64,000 nt of DNA, from the NCBI RefSeq assembly GCF_017591435.1, contig NC_059294.1:13276104-13340103 (forward strand), given 5' to 3'. Of the stretch, positions 1 through 24,517 are shown one piece after another. Position 1 is the stretch's first letter. Every line of letters starts with the position of its first letter. The position numbers and the translations under genes were made by a program. The stretch is from Portunus trituberculatus. Lineage: Eukaryota > Arthropoda > Malacostraca > Decapoda > Portunidae. The notes under the pieces are model-generated. The model was not told the DNA's origin and made no database searches. It saw only the letters and a program-made list of their open reading frames with translations.

Positions 1-772
<772 letters not shown>

Positions 773-1140
773 TTATATTTATCTATTTAAGTATCTACTC
801 TGTATTCGTATGCACCATGTTATTGTTTTTAATCTACGTCTACTTTTTGTGTAGGTAGGTAGTGTTCATGAAAATTATTCATTGCTTTTGATATCGCATT
901 GCTTTTTTTTTTTTTTTTTTTTAATACCGTATGTATATATTCTCCAACGCTCCAATACTTTCATGCCTTCACTCTCTTCAGCAGCAGTGCCCTGCGGGAT
1001 GAATGATGAGCAGCGCCCTAATATGACCTTACACCTCCTTTCTTTACTAACATTATTCTTAGTTTCTATGCATTTTTTTTCTATTTCCATGGCCTTGTTC
1101 CCCCTGAGGGGTAGTCAACTCAAGCCTGGCTGAGTGGCGG

Positions 1141-1314
1141 GTGAGCGGCGCCCCCTGCCAGCGGCCCTCCATCCCCGCCGTCTTGTTTACGCGCTCAGCT
1201 GATGGACATGGCCTCAAGGCGTCACCCTACACCCTGCTGACGCTGCCCTTGGTGACCGGGGACGCCCTCCACCTGTTGCCGCTCTGCAGTCTTTCCCAGC
1301 ACCTCCTCACGGAC
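1141..1314 (+). CDS. Possible upstream coding exon of the unrecognised Ser-rich gene
   Basis: This GC-rich stretch in an AT-rich neighbourhood has one frame open from about 1108 to 1332 with a strong G/C bias at third codon positions, as expected for coding DNA. A donor-like GAC|GTAAAT at 1314/1315 leaves phase 0, which matches the phase-0 reading of the exon at 2397. There is no in-frame ATG, so it would be internal or its start lies elsewhere. It could also be a CpG-rich promoter or 5' UTR that is open by chance. I do not recognise the peptide (it includes the segment YTLLTLPLVTGDALHLLPLC). Confidence 0.35.
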
Positions 1315-1339
1315 GTAAATGGAATGAGGTGATGTGAAA

Positions 1340-2394
1340 TTAAGTAGCAAGTGTTGAATAGAGGGTTGGCGAGGCGTCATTTTGATGGGCTTGCCAGGCT
1401 GTCATCTGTGTGAAGAGTGTCTTCTCACCGCCCTCAGCCCCGCCTTTCTCTTCCCATGACCCTTACACGTGATTTATAGTTCAGTGAGTGTCGTATGTTT
1501 GCAAACAGAAGCTACATGAGGAGTGCTAAACTATACCCCTGTTTTAGTATTGAATATCACATCTATGTTCTATTTCCTTCCCCTCTACATTCATTCATAG
1601 TAGGTCATGGTAAGGACATGAATTTTTTCTTCATTGGTATTGCAATTTTATCATGTAATATCTTATCTTGAGAGACCACATTGACAAGATAGTTAATTAT
1701 CTTGTCTAAATATTTAAGTTTTCTTTCATTTTTTTAATTTTTTTTATTCAAGGACAAGATGCTTGCATTTGTGATATCTTTGTACAGTCTGACTCTTGGG
1801 TTGATTGCCCTCATTGGGGTATTCAGAGAATACCAAGCTATCATTGGGTTAGTTTTATTATTTATATTGATGTATCCAATTGAAACAATGTATAAAAGAT
1901 TTTCATCTATATAAACTGCTTCAGCTAATACTTGAAAGCTTACTCCATGTTCAGTTGCACACATTTTAATAGTTGAACTTCACACTCCTGGCTACCTTTA
2001 AGTGAGTTTTAATTGACAGGGAAGTATGCTGTCACATCTTAGGATGACTGTTAGATTGTTGAGGTCTGTCAGTATGTCACCAGCTCCACAATAAGAGGTA
2101 AAGGGCTGTGGTGGCTGTATGGAGGGAAGCATCTAAGAAGTACATAAGGGGATCCAGTGAATCTGAATCAGATTAAGGATAGGATATTCTTACATATTTT
2201 ATACATCAAAGGATGAAGTAACTATGATCACAAGTAATCCCTCATAAGCCACATCTGAAATCTGTTTATACTCAAATGACTTTGCTTGTAGAGCTGCAAC
2301 CATATCATTAGGTAAGTACACATAGGATCAGTGAATCATATTAAATTCAACTTGTGGTATTTTAATGAAGACTAAAACTTTTTTGATATCACAG
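1340..2394. other. Probable intron, nothing recognised
   Basis: AT-rich sequence between the candidate exons of the first gene. I found no conserved protein segment and no transposon ends. Confidence 0.4.
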
Positions 2395-2396
2395 AG

Positions 2397-2466
2397 TACG
2401 CCATGGACACTGGTGTTGGGGAAACTTATGACATAACATCAATAAACAAAGCACTCGATGATTTGG
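2397..2466 (+). CDS. Internal exon of the unrecognised Ser-rich gene
   Basis: The frame reads YAMDTGVGETYDITSINKAL then DDL. An acceptor (ATATCACAG or ATATCACAGAG, exon from 2395 or 2397) precedes it and a consensus donor G|GTAAGT follows at 2466/2467. It ends in phase 1. An exon beginning at 3650 (or 3644) supplies the two missing bases and keeps the frame open, so a helix-like segment is continuous across the junction. An ATG at 2403 lies in frame and could alternatively be the start codon. Confidence 0.6.
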
Positions 2467-2818
2467 GTAAGTAGTAAATTTAAGTTTTCATTATTCATGT
2501 GACACGATAAGTTTCTGTGTCCAGAAGTTCATTATTTTAGCAGTTATTTCAATTATGCTTTTGAGCAAATTCATATTGTTAGATGTTCATTCAGAAAGGC
2601 AGCAGCCATATGCTTACAATTTATGATACTTGGTTCACAGTGCTTTTGTAGTTGGGATTTTTTTTATTTAATAAGTGCTTAAAGCCAATAATAATCTGAA
2701 AATTATCTTAACATACAGTGTCAAGTAGTATTTTCTCCATAATGTAAAGAACCTAGAAAAATGTGTGGCAGCTGTGAAAAGTATTACCTCTCACTAGAGA
2801 AATCCAAATCCATCCATT

Positions 2819-3394
<576 letters not shown>

Positions 3395-3649
3395 GTAATA
3401 ATAACACTACTATTGTGACTGCAATACTGGCAATAATATCATACTATTATAAACTCTGTATTATCAGAAACACAACGTAACCAAAACCCTGTTTGTTTAT
3501 TTGCTTTGAGAGAGAGAGAGAGAGAGAATGTTTCTCATGATACACACATCAGAGTATTCTGCTACTTCAACGCAAATGTATATAAATGTTCTTAGTGTGG
3601 TGTTTTGATCTTTTCTTGTGTGCTAAGTGTAATCAACAATGAGTTGAAG

Positions 3650-4392
3650 TACATCTGTGTCAACAAGTGGTGGTTCTCAGAATGTTGCAAGAAAAGAAGG
3701 AAGACAGGAGGTTTATCAACAGACTTATTGACCTTTCAGGAATGTTAAGTACTACCACAGCCAGTCGGAAAGAGTACTTGCATGAGTGTCTAAGGGCCAG
3801 TATGGAGAAGCTCAATGTGGACCAGCCAGGACCCTCAACATCACGATGGGATGCCCAGAAGAGTTCAGGCTCCCCTAGTTCCATTGAGAAAGAGAATACC
3901 AACATTGGGGGCTTCCAGATACTGAAGATGAACTCCACCTTCATCACTAGCTTTACTGCTGGCTATGAGCTGCCCTGCCATGGGCTCAGAGAACGCTTCA
4001 CAAATCGTGTCATCAAATGCGGCTATGCCAGGAGGAGACGCCTCCGGACGCATCCGTATGATAATAGCTCAGTCACTGCCAGCACTAGTGACACCTCTTC
4101 ATACTCCAGTGGGTCATACAGACTGAGAACCACCAGTTTAAGTAGTGGGACTAGTAAAAAGAAAACTAGCGGCAGTTATATCAATACTGCTGTCTCTGGA
4201 AATAGTTGTAGTAGTAATAATAGTGGTAATAGTAATTGTAGTAATAGTACAAAGCCTGTTTTGGTTAGGTCCAGAAGCATGGAGAATTTGTCTGCTTCTA
4301 TGGGTGATGGCCTTGTCTTGACTTACAAGCCAAAGGAATTGGAGACTGTCTCAAGAGGTATCCAACAGCTGAAAATGGATGACTGTACCTGA
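3650..4392 (+). CDS. Terminal exon of an unrecognised Ser-rich protein
   Basis: I do not recognise this protein. The frame stays open to TGA at 4390-4392. Joined in phase 1 to the exon ending at 2466, its start reads as an amphipathic, probably coiled-coil helix (residues such as VVVLRMLQEKKEDRRF and RLIDLSGM). A second helix (YLHECLRASMEKL) follows, then a basic cluster (CGYARRRRLR), a long Ser/Thr/Asn-rich disordered part, a Lys-rich patch and a C-terminal conserved-looking motif (VRSRSMENLSASMGDGLVLT, then YKPKELETVSRGIQQLKM). RSRSMENL resembles a basophilic kinase or 14-3-3 site, which is inference. The acceptor could be at 3649 or 3643; both keep phase. An acceptor-like TTCTCAG at 3680 would give the wrong phase with the 2466 donor. 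Confidence 0.75.
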
Positions 4393-5150
4393 GGAGAAAT
4401 TGATCTGGTCCTGCTTACCCAGTTCAACCACAGCTAACATTATGTATAGTTTTCTTGAGTTTTAACATGTAATCATTAACCATTGTAGGACAGTAGCCTA
4501 ATAGGTTATATTTTAAGTCCTCAAAACAGAGACTACGCACTGGAATACAACTGTAACCGCAATTAATTTTTCTTTGTGAGCTTGTGTGAATGGAAATACT
4601 ATATAGTAGCATTTTACTATGAAGTTAAAGAGTAGTATATGTATGCAAATCATATATGAATGTATGTAAACATATAATTTACCTTTTACTAAAGTAAATT
4701 GTGTTGTTTTGCTAAAATCTGAATTGTGTTGTCATTTTTTGTTTTATTTATGTAAATCAATAATCACCAGATCTGCAACCAAAGTATTCATATTTAATGA
4801 GTTGTGTACTTGAACTTTATTGTTACATGTTTGCAAATTTTATCAGCATTCAGACCGGTTATAATTATTTTGACTGTGATTTATTATTATTTAGCACAAT
4901 AAGAAAGCTTTATTTTGTTAATAATTGAAGTACATATATTGAGTGCTGTCATAACTCTCGACTCAAAACCAAAAAGTCAATTTTGTTTTCACTGATGTAA
5001 TCATGAAAAGTATTTGAGCATGTTCCTGAATCTTCTAAAGACATCTGCCTTCTGGCCATTTATAAACAGACAGATTTTTAACAAATTATGATTTTGCAAC
5101 TTTCCTGCCAGGATATTCTTAATACAATAAAACAAAACACTGCTGTTACT
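4393..5150 (+). other. Probable 3' UTR of the Ser-rich gene
   Basis: AT-rich sequence after the stop at 4392 with no coding signal. A canonical AATAAA at 5126-5131 is a candidate polyadenylation signal. Confidence 0.45.
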
Positions 5151-5721
5151 CCTATATTACCTTTATTTAGCAAATATCAGCTCTAGATTGGTATCAAAGA
5201 ATGTGAATAAATTCTCTTGCTTTTAATGTCCCAGGGATTCTCTGTAAGGAAAATAATGCTGTGTGGATCCATGTTCCATTTGTGAAGGCTTCCAGTAAAG
5301 AGCATCTTTTCCTGCATAAGTCCCATATATACATACACATCAGCATGTGTGTTTTTGGAATAGAGGAGAGCACAGAATGTGTCCATTCTGCTACCAAGAG
5401 TATAATATTAAAAGGACAGAGACATCTTTATTGCAAGAGACCATCTAAACTAATATGGTTTCACTGATAATTTAAAAATTTTTTATAGCATCACATTGAT
5501 GGCCTTTACCCAGTGAACAAAAAACAGGTGGTGGGAAACTGAATAACATATTTTACAATGACAATACGTACTTTACTTGAAAGTGACCGTCCAGTCTACC
5601 CTGACAGTTGTCTAAAGTCTGTTAACCATATGAGAATTTCTAGAGTCAATTAAAATTATCAAAATTTTTATTTCGCTGTATTTCCTTCAAGATGAAAGCA
5701 TTTAAGATAAGAAGACCTATA

Positions 5722-5758
<37 letters not shown>

Positions 5759-6200
5759 TGTGTGTGTGTGACAATATAAGGAAAGAAAGTGTGAAGATAG
5801 TATAATTAACTCTTGCTTTAGTGAAGTGAATAAAATGAGAAAAGTCTCGTACGGAAATCCAAGAATGGACAGGGGAGATGGTGGCATTAAGACCTCAACA
5901 GAATAAGGGATAGTTCAGTGAGAATTCACAGGTGTTTGTTATTTCTCATTGTATTAATATGTAAGGACTGTGATCACTGACAATAGTTTGATTTTCACTA
6001 GACTACATGATGAATCAGTCTGGCTAGAGTTAGGCAATAAGTTCTGTAGATAGCTTTCCCCCCACCCTCCCACTTAATTTTCCTCATGATAATCTAAGAA
6101 ATCTGACTTTGTAACATGGAATAAGAATTAATAAGTAAGAAATAACAAAATATAATGATAACTAATAATAGGCAGTCCTATAGATGGCATTAAATTGATA
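5151..6200. other. Intergenic, with a short (GT)n
   Basis: A (GT)n array at about 5723-5770 is the only structure seen. No coding sequence or element ends were recognised. Confidence 0.5.
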
Positions 6201-6202
6201 TT

Positions 6203-6209
6203 ACTATTG

Positions 6210-6270
<61 letters not shown>

Positions 6271-6285
6271 CATTATTATTTTTGC

Positions 6286-6323
<38 letters not shown>

Positions 6324-6350
6324 GTAGTAGTAGTAGTAGTAGTAGTAGTA

Positions 6351-6384
<34 letters not shown>

Positions 6385-6418
6385 CATTATTATTGTCATT
6401 ATCATTATCATTATTACT
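6203..6418. repeat. (ATT)n / (AGT)n compound microsatellite
   Basis: About 215 bp of ATT units interrupted by a block of AGT units (about 6322-6350) and single CATT variants. Confidence 0.97.
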
Positions 6419-6454
6419 GTTGAGTCTTTCCTCATGTCACACAACTTTACATTG

Positions 6455-6515
6455 CTACACTATCCGTAATGGGAAAGACTGGCTGGGTGACCAGCAGACG
6501 ACCGAGGTGAATTAG
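6455..6515 (+). mobile_element. SINE body, 3' fragment
   Basis: CCGTAATGGGAAAGACTGGC and the following CCAGCAGACGACC match the 3' end of the SINE bodies at 15591-16165. The tRNA-like head and upstream body are missing. Confidence 0.55.
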
Positions 6516-6844
6516 GTGAATTACTATGAACGCTCTTTTACAGTTTCTTCTCATGTCTTGATCAGTAGGTTCTAGGTAGTTACACCAAAGATGCGCTTGG
6601 GCGGTGATATGGGTACTACTATAAATAAAATTGCCTGCGCCAGTAATGGCTGAAAGCTTAACAGCGTTTCCATTACTCTTCAAGTTATCCGAGGAATATA
6701 CAAGATGGAATCCTCGAAGTTACCTACAGTCGCTAAAGGCCAGATAAAATAAATAAATGAATAAATAAATAAAGTACGTACATAAATTAAATAAGTAAAT
6801 AAAAATACTTAGCATATTCCAGTCTCAGTCGTACCATTGTGAAT

Positions 6845-8618
6845 TGTGGGAATTATTAGGAAATTTATTCTTGAACTAGACGATAGGAAAGCTAGTGGTC
6901 CTGATGAGCTACATGCCAGAGTACTTTGGGAGGGTGTAGACAGTATTTCTGAAGCACTTAGTTAATCTTTGAAAGATAACTTTGGTTTGCTGAGATACCT
7001 CAGGACTGGAAGTTAGCTAATGTTACTCCAATATTTAAAAAAGGTAGGAAGGATGATGCAAATAATTATAGACCGATCAGTTTAACTAGTATAGTATGTA
7101 AGATACTAGAGAAAATCATTAAGGGTAGTATTTGGGAGCATTTAAATGAGAATAGATTAATTAGAGATACCCAACATGGCTTTAGATCAGGGAGGTCCTG
7201 TCTTACAAATTAACTTGATATTTTAGAATATATTACCAAGGAGTTAGATGATGGAAATAGCATAGATGTTATATATCTAGATTTTAGCAAGGCGTTTGAT
7301 AAGGTACCGCATAGGAGGCTAGTGTACAAATTGAGACTACATGGGATAGGGGGTAGGTTAGTTGATTGGATTAGTGAATGGCTTTCTGATAGGAAACAGA
7401 GAGTAGTATTAAATGGGGCAATGTCTGAGTGGAAGGAAGTGGTTAGTGGGGTACCCCAAGGATCAGTGCTAGGACCTCTTCTTTTCTTGGTGTACATTAA
7501 CGATTTAGATATAGGAATTAGTAGCAAAGTATCAAAGTTTGCAGATGATACTAAGATAGCATGTGCAGTACAGGGTGAAAAGGACAATTACAGAATACAA
7601 CGAGACCTGGACAGGCTGATAGCATGGGCAGACAGGTGGCAGATGGAGTTTAATTCTAAAAGTGTCAGGTTATGCATTTAGGTAAAGACAACACAAACTT
7701 TAACTATGAGATGGAGGGATGTTGGCTAGAGGCAGTAGAGGAGGAAAGGATTTAGGAGTAGTGATAGACAGGACTATGAAATTTTCAAAGCAATGTTTAG
7801 AAGCAAGAAATAGGGCAAATAGGATCCTGGGTTTTATAAATAGAAATGTTAGTTATAAAAGTAAGGAAGTGGTGCGTAGCTTATATAATTCCTATGTTAG
7901 GCCCCATTTAGAGTATTGCATACAGGCCTGGTCACCCCATTATAGGCAGGATATCAACATGTTAGAAGCAGTTCAGAGAAGAGCAACTAGGATGATACCA
8001 GCATTAAAGCGCCTGGAGTATAGAGATAGATTAAAGGAATTAAACATGTTTTCATTTGAGAGGAGATGTATAAGAGGGATATGATAGAGTTATTTAAAAT
8101 GTTCTCAGATACAAACTACATAGATGTGAGATCTTTCTTTACCTTAGAGGAGGAAGTAGGACTAGAAATCATGGCAGGAAGATTAGAAAGCAAGGCTGCA
8201 GGTTAGATATAAGAAAATATTTCTTTAGTCATAGGGTGGTAGACTTCTGGAATGCATTGCCAGAGAGGGTTGTAAATAGCACTAGTTTGACAATGTTTAA
8301 AAACAGATTAGATAAGCAGTTAAATTTATTAGATTTATAATTATGTATAGCGCTGCATGATATTTTTTATAAGAAATTTACTATAGTTAAACAAGACATG
8401 ATCCCCATGTATGGGGATCACAGATTGTAGAGGAATTTGCTGCAGGACTTAGCCCTGTTAATGGGGCAAATATTTAGAATTAGTATATAATGTATTGTGT
8501 ACTTGTAAGTGTATCTTTAAGTACTGATGACGAGGTCGCTGTGCGACTGATACAGGATAACCTAGATGGGCCCTGGTGGCCCTTTGTTATCCTATTATTT
8601 ATGTTATGTTATGTTATG
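6845..8618 (+). mobile_element. LINE-D, degraded CR1/Jockey-type LINE with ATGTT-repeat tail
   Basis: This is a 5'-truncated non-LTR retrotransposon. Its reverse transcriptase segments include GPDELHARVL, NYRPISLTSIVCKILEKI, GFRSGRSC, YLDFSKAFDKVPH, SGVPQGSVLGPLLFLVYIND and the catalytic FADDTK (about 7540-7557). The C-terminal part contains RPHLEYCIQAWSPHY. Frameshifts and stops (for example near 6972, 7210 and 7680) break the frame. The 3' UTR ends in ATGTT repeats at about 8598-8618, the kind of short 3' tail repeat expected of CR1/L2-like elements. It differs in sequence and tail from the LINE families at 39404 onward. Confidence 0.92.
6885..8340 (+). pseudogene. LINE-D reverse transcriptase, broken
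   Basis: It covers RT palm and thumb and the downstream C-terminal region of a LINE ORF2. An intact 119-aa piece covers 7322-7681 and a 121-aa piece covers 7719-8084, with frame changes between them. The conserved FADD aspartates are present, but the frame is not continuous, so it cannot encode an active enzyme as it stands. The endonuclease domain is absent. Confidence 0.9.
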
Positions 8619-8689
8619 ACCATTTTTTTTTTCATACAACTATACAGAATTCGCTGCGGCTCAACGATAGATGGCACAGTACAATCCAA

Positions 8690-8713
8690 GAGAGAGAGAG
8701 AGAGAGAGAGAGC
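8690..8713. repeat. (GA)n microsatellite
   Basis: A short GA run of about 12 units. Confidence 0.95.
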
Positions 8714-9089
8714 ATACATAAAGATAGTAGGGTATGTCGAGTTGATCGATGAAGAAAATGAACTTAAGGAATGAAAAAAGAAAATAATAATAATAACCAT
8801 GCCTCATTCGGAAACTACCTATGAAAAAAAAAATGTTAAGTGCTTTGAAACTTTTGGCATGTGTTTTATCTTCTGTCGAGTTGGACGCGTGACAATAATG
8901 ACGAAAATGCATGTAGTAGGTAGTCGGTTACTCCACAAAAGACCTTTGGCTGGGATCAATTATAGATAATAGAAAGAGATTATATGATGTCTGTTTTCAT
9001 TCAGCATTTCATTTCAGCTACACGCACTTTTTTTGTGGGGTGCACCTCCCTTGTGACAACATACAAATAAAAATAAACATAGGCTCGTA

Positions 9090-9420
9090 TCTCGAGTGGC
9101 AGTGAGGGGAAGCGCAGGCGCGGTATACCCTTTGGGTGGACGAGTTTATAATTAGTGTTGACGTCGCCTTGCTGAGTTCCGCGTTATAATTATTAGTGTC
9201 TCGACATTGAGGCTCCGTAAGTCATTGAATTGTTCCTGTTTGCGTGCAGTGTGTGCCCCTGAGAGCGCGCCGCCGTGCATGGTGGCGGCGCGAGGTGGTG
9301 ATAGTGGTGGAGGCGGCGGCCGCTCCTCGCTCCACTACCTTCATCAGGCCGTGCCCAAACATAGCACAGCCTTGTCATGCTACCTAACTGCCCCACAGCG
9401 GAACACTGGACGCTAAATAT
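9090..9420 (+). promoter_or_regulatory. CpG-rich segment, possible promoter / first exon
   Basis: This is the most CpG-rich part of the window's left third. It includes GCGCGCCGCCGTGCATGGTG and a GGC-rich run near 9311. It lies about 4.5 kb upstream of the first recognised coding exon of the VHR-like phosphatase on the same strand, so it could hold that gene's promoter and a 5' UTR exon. A 45-codon frame opens at ATG 9280 but matches nothing I know. Promoter status is inference. Confidence 0.35.
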
Positions 9421-10660
9421 AGACATAATGGTATTTCTAAGTAGGTAACATGTGAAGTAACCCTGGCAGATAAAGGCATCCCTTGACATGTCGAGGCAGT
9501 GAGGGGAGCGAGGGTTGAGGCGCTGGCCCATCCATTAGCTTTGTCTTGTGTCCTGGATCAACTGACACTCACATCCATGTTTAGATTTTTATTTAGCTCT
9601 GCGTTAGGTGTTTCAGTAATGTAGTCAGATAATGTGATTTTTCCTTATCAATCTTTTCATCCCTAGTCACTCAGACATCCACAGATGCTATTGTATTGTT
9701 TGTAAGTTTATCAGAACATGTATACTATACTGTGTTGTCATCATAAATGATAAACTGGTGAGAATTTATTATCATTGGGATGAACTGATGAGGAGGAGGT
9801 TGAGGTGGACCATCCATGCTGTATTTTGAGAGGTAATTGAAAATGTTCACTATAATTTGGTTGGCAAATTGTTATAACAAATAACTAATGAAACATGGTG
9901 TTTTGGTACTTTCAACCAAAAATATGGCTTGTGGTAAAAAATATTGTGTGTGTGTGTGTGTGTGTGTGTGTTTTGCTGTGTTAAGATTGAAAGTGACATT
10001 AAAATTTTAAATCTGCTGAAGGTATCTTGTTTTTACCCTATCCTCTCTGATCTAGGAAATTATTACATGAGATTGTTATAAACTCATAGGCATATGTCTA
10101 TGAGGTATGTCCAACATTCTTGATAATTTTTTTCCTAACCCCAAATCCTGTCTTCTCTGTTAGATTCCACTAAGCACAGTCTATCACTCTAATCCTTCCA
10201 TAAAATTCTCCAAAGGGAAAGATGCCTCTGGTATTCTTCCATTACATATTTTTTCTTCTCTTGCTTGGCCTAAACTTTCCAATCCTTGGTTTAACCCAGC
10301 CTGTTCTCATGTTGTACATGATAGAGAGATAGCCCACAAAATGTGCTTGAACCTTCCATCACCTCAAACTCATACACTATATTTATACCTGGAGTCATGC
10401 CAAGTCTTTTCTCTAAGTAGCCAAAACCCCATCAGTAGAAAATGTCAAAGTCTTTCAAGCTGTAACTCTCCTCTTGACTTATGGCACTTAGCCCCCAAAA
10501 ATATCTCCAATACAGTATTTTTATTTCTTCATCTTTTCTTCCTTTATTTCAACTTATTGGCACCACTGCCATCATATATCTAAACTTGAAATTAATTAAA
10601 ATCTCTGCTACTCTACCTTGGATGATTCTTGGCTTGTTCCTCCCTCTCCTATGTCCTTTG
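9421..10660. other. Non-coding, nothing recognised
   Basis: AT-rich with a short (GT)n at about 9947-9971. Open frames here lack conserved motifs. Confidence 0.4.
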
Positions 10661-11310
10661 ATTGCTTCATTCTACTCCAGGATCTTTACAGTGATGTTTT
10701 CCATAGACTCAAAGTGGTCCAATGCCTTCTTGAATCTGGACACTGGGCAGCCTGTTGTCTCTGACATTTTTTGGCAGGGCATTGAAGAGTCTGGGCCACT
10801 GTGTGAAAGACTGGAGGTGAGGAGGGTCTTGAGTCTCCCTGTGGTAAAGGAGGGGAGAGCCCATCTCTCACATGAGCGGCCTGAACGCTCGCTATTCTTG
10901 GATTTCAATAGCATGGTGGTAGGGTCAGACACTTGCTCCTCCAGTATCCAGTATCTTCCAAACATATATGGATGGCCCAGTACCGCTCTTTTCTCCTCTC
11001 TTGGGAATATAGTCCCAGTCGCTGCAATCTCTGCCAGTAGTTTAATTCATTCATGCCTCTTATTTTCCGGGTATAGGCTCTTTGTATTGACTAGCTCTTG
11101 TATGTCACCTTTTCTGTGGGGTGACCAGAGCTGGCTGCAGTAGTCCTGTATTGGTTGGATAAGAGCCTTCCACAATTCCACAATGCCAGCATGACATCCT
11201 TTTCCATTAATTTGAAGGTGCAGAAGACCCAGCCAACTTTTACATATCATTCCTGCTGGAAGTTTGCTTACATTCAGCCTGCTTAAATTTTTTTCATCTA
11301 TCCTCAACAG
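10660..11310 (-). mobile_element. Degraded LINE 3' fragment on the minus strand
   Basis: On the minus strand a piece reads ALIQPIQDYCSQLWSPHRKG (about 11100-11165), the RT C-terminal signature of CR1-like LINEs (compare RPHLEYCIQAWSPHY in LINE-D). Further along is a segment like the LINE terminus, SETTGCPVSRFKKALDHFE (about 10705-10770). Stops and frameshifts are frequent, so it is an old copy in reverse orientation. Confidence 0.65.
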
Positions 11311-13900
11311 AAAAATTAAAGATGTATTACTTTACAGTTTTATATCAAACTGATAGTATTGGCTCTGTTTTGGCTGCTCTATTGGTGGTCTTTTGCTAGC
11401 TTTCCTTACTGAGTCTCAGTCATCCTTTTTTTTTTTAAGGGATTTTGGTGAAACTTTAGCTTTTGTCTCTTTTCTCTTCTTCAGTGATACTTAAATCTCC
11501 CCTTCTACAATGAAAATATTCAGTCATACTTAAATCTCCCCTTCTACATTGAAAATATTCAGTCTGTCCTTTACTTATAATCTAAACTGGAAACTTCGCA
11601 TCTTTCCTCTATCTAAAAGAATCTCTATAAGTTAAGCATTGTGTCTGCCAATTTTTCTCACCACATTCTGAATGAAAATTTTATACATGTTAATTTTAAG
11701 ATTTCCGTGGAAGTCAGAAGGATATGAGAATAAAAAATAGATCTGGAAAAGAGCACCAGTAATAAAAATGTGAATATTTCTTATTTTGTGGATGTATATA
11801 ATATATATGAAAGTTACTATTTCCTTGTGTAGTATGTTTATGCAGAATTTGCTTGTATTACTAATTTGTAGTTGCATCCAATCCATGTATTTCTGCTTCT
11901 TCATATTTTCTGGCAACTATGTGAAAATTTTATTTTTATTTTTTTAATTTTATTTATTTATTTTATTTATTTTATTTATTATTATTATTATTATTTTTTT
12001 TTTTTTTTCTTCTATTGGAAAGATCTCGTTTGCAATCTGCATTTGTGTTTTCTTCTGCTGCAATCCCAAAGACTTGGTAAGAGGTATGGCTGATGGGTAA
12101 CAGAAGCAAAAACAGTTATGTGATGCACGAAGTATGAAAGTGAAGATTGGATAATCATTTACCTTCACTCTGTGTCTTTAGTACTCTTTATGTCAACCCT
12201 CATTCCTGTCCCCTTCCCTCTGACAGGGATTCTTCAGCCCTGTGTTATGAATTTACCAAAACACAATCTAGCCTTCCTAAGAAAGAAGTCCATCCCTTTC
12301 AGTTGTTTGGTCATCAATCTAATTCAAGCACAGTCTAGCCTGCATGATGGTGATCAATTTAAGGTAAAGAAGATAAGTAATTTTTAATGACTTAACAATT
12401 AATTTTTATGACTTTTAATAGATTAACTAATACCTGATGTTTATTGATCTATTATAGTAGATAGAATCCTTTTAGGTACTCCACATAAGACATCATGTAT
12501 TGTCTTGATGCTGGAATAAAGGTATAGAGGAGGGAGTTCATTGTTCCTGTTCTCCACTCCTTTTTGTTGCCTCTTACAGGAAGGGAATTTTATAGTAATT
12601 GTTTTCTAACCCAGCTGCAGAATGTATAGCCAAGCCATCCTCCTTACCAAAAGGGGAATTGTGAAAGATGGATCAGAAATATATATTGTATCTATACTAC
12701 ATGTATATATTATTCCTGTTGCAGTCCTATTTAACATTTGCTGTGAGTCACCCACATAATTTTTTAAGACCTTTAAGCATTCTACAACTTACACTTTTTT
12801 TTATCTATTAGTTAGTTATTGAATCTCTTGTGGATTATCAGCCTTTTCTTATCAGCTTTTTTTTTTTTTTTTGTATTTTCATGAGCAGGTTTAAACTGTG
12901 GTAATGAGAGTAGAATTTAATACAAAGAAGAATTTTTTAAAGAGGAGGCAAGATGGAGTTGGAAAGAAAGACGTAGGATCTCTCGTGAGGGTAGACTCGT
13001 TGTTGAAATGTCTCGTAGCTATCTGTAAAGTACACAAGGATTTCTGGTCATTTTTATATAAGCACCTTTTGTCAAACAACACTCCTTGTTGATTGTTTGC
13101 TGTTATTCACACTGGTGAGTCAACTTGCCTGAATTTACATATGTAGAACTTCCAGATTGCCATTATTTTTTTCTGTTGTATTATTAATGAATGATTTTTT
13201 TTTAAGCTATATGGGATGTCTGTCTTCCACATGCATTTTTTGGGGGGTGATCATGATCTATGATGTTCTGAAGATTAAGGAACCCCATTGTGACCATTGA
13301 CAACAGAATCAGTAGAGTTGATCTCATTCTTCACAGGTCCGAATGATTAGTGTTGGAACTATTGGCAGTGAAGTGATAGCACAGTTGTACTGATGTTTTG
13401 TCAGACATTATATACTAAGCTGATGCTAACTTTACTTGGTATATTGTTATCTGCTGGTGTAACATTATACAGTGAATCATTATAAACTTCATCATTGCTA
13501 AGTGATTTCTTCCTGTTTGTGGTTTTGTAGATTTTAGTAATTTGCTATTATTTTCCATAGGAAAAAGCACCCTGTATGGTGAGTTTTGAAAATAAGCATA
13601 ATGCAAGAATTTCAATAACTAAGTGAAAATATTAAGTTGAAGGCATTTACGTAATTTGCATTTACGGTGTTTAGAAAGGGGTGTAATGAATTCATCCAGA
13701 AAGTACATATGTATCTTGTGAAGGAATGTGTTTTTGTTGGTCATTTTGAGGAATGAAGTTGTGATGTGAATATTGAATTTATTTTTCTTTTCTCTTTAAA
13801 CAAGGAATCTTGTAATAACACATGAACATCCATAAAAACGAACAGAACCTTTTTGAAAGAAAGTAAGCTCTCTGAGAAACAGAACTTTCTCAAGACTCAC
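11311..13900. other. Non-coding, nothing firmly recognised
   Basis: AT-rich sequence with poly-T/ATT tracts (about 11935-12010) and a direct repeat of about 30 bp (CTTAAATCTCCCCTTCTACA at about 11488 and 11529). No conserved exon, RNA or transposon end was seen. Confidence 0.4.
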
Positions 13901-13943
13901 TCATCCATTCTCAGTACATAGTATTGAGAATTTCTGCTGAATC

Positions 13944-24148
<10,205 letters not shown>

Positions 24149-24422
24149 CAGCCCCATTAGCAGGCAGCAGAACAGTCCCTTCTGCAGAGAACTAAGGTTG
24201 CAAGCATTATGGAAAGAGATCAAGAAAGGAATTGATTAATATTGGATTGATTCTGTGTAGTAATCTTTGCTGTGGAGTGTCAAATTAGATTTTAGGTCTG
24301 GTGTTTGGGCAGAATCAAGAGCAATGAGGATAAGGACTATTTTTAAGGCAGTCACAGTAGAAAAAGAGAAAGAACTTGTATATTTTCTTATCAATTAAAA
24401 TTACAGTTTATTTATTATCGCA

Positions 24423-24517
<95 letters not shown>

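Noticed and set aside
3681..4392. Start of the Ser-rich terminal exon at the acceptor-like TTCTCAG (3680)
   Set aside because: Joining it to the donor at 2466 gives the wrong phase with an early stop; 3650 or 3644 keep the frame.
9207..9416. 69-codon frame in the CpG-rich block as a protein gene
   Set aside because: No recognisable protein and high GC can keep frames open; kept only as a possible promoter or first exon.
12147..12387. Overlapping open frames with moderate GC
   Set aside because: No conserved motif, no convincing splice sites, and both overlapping frames look equally random.
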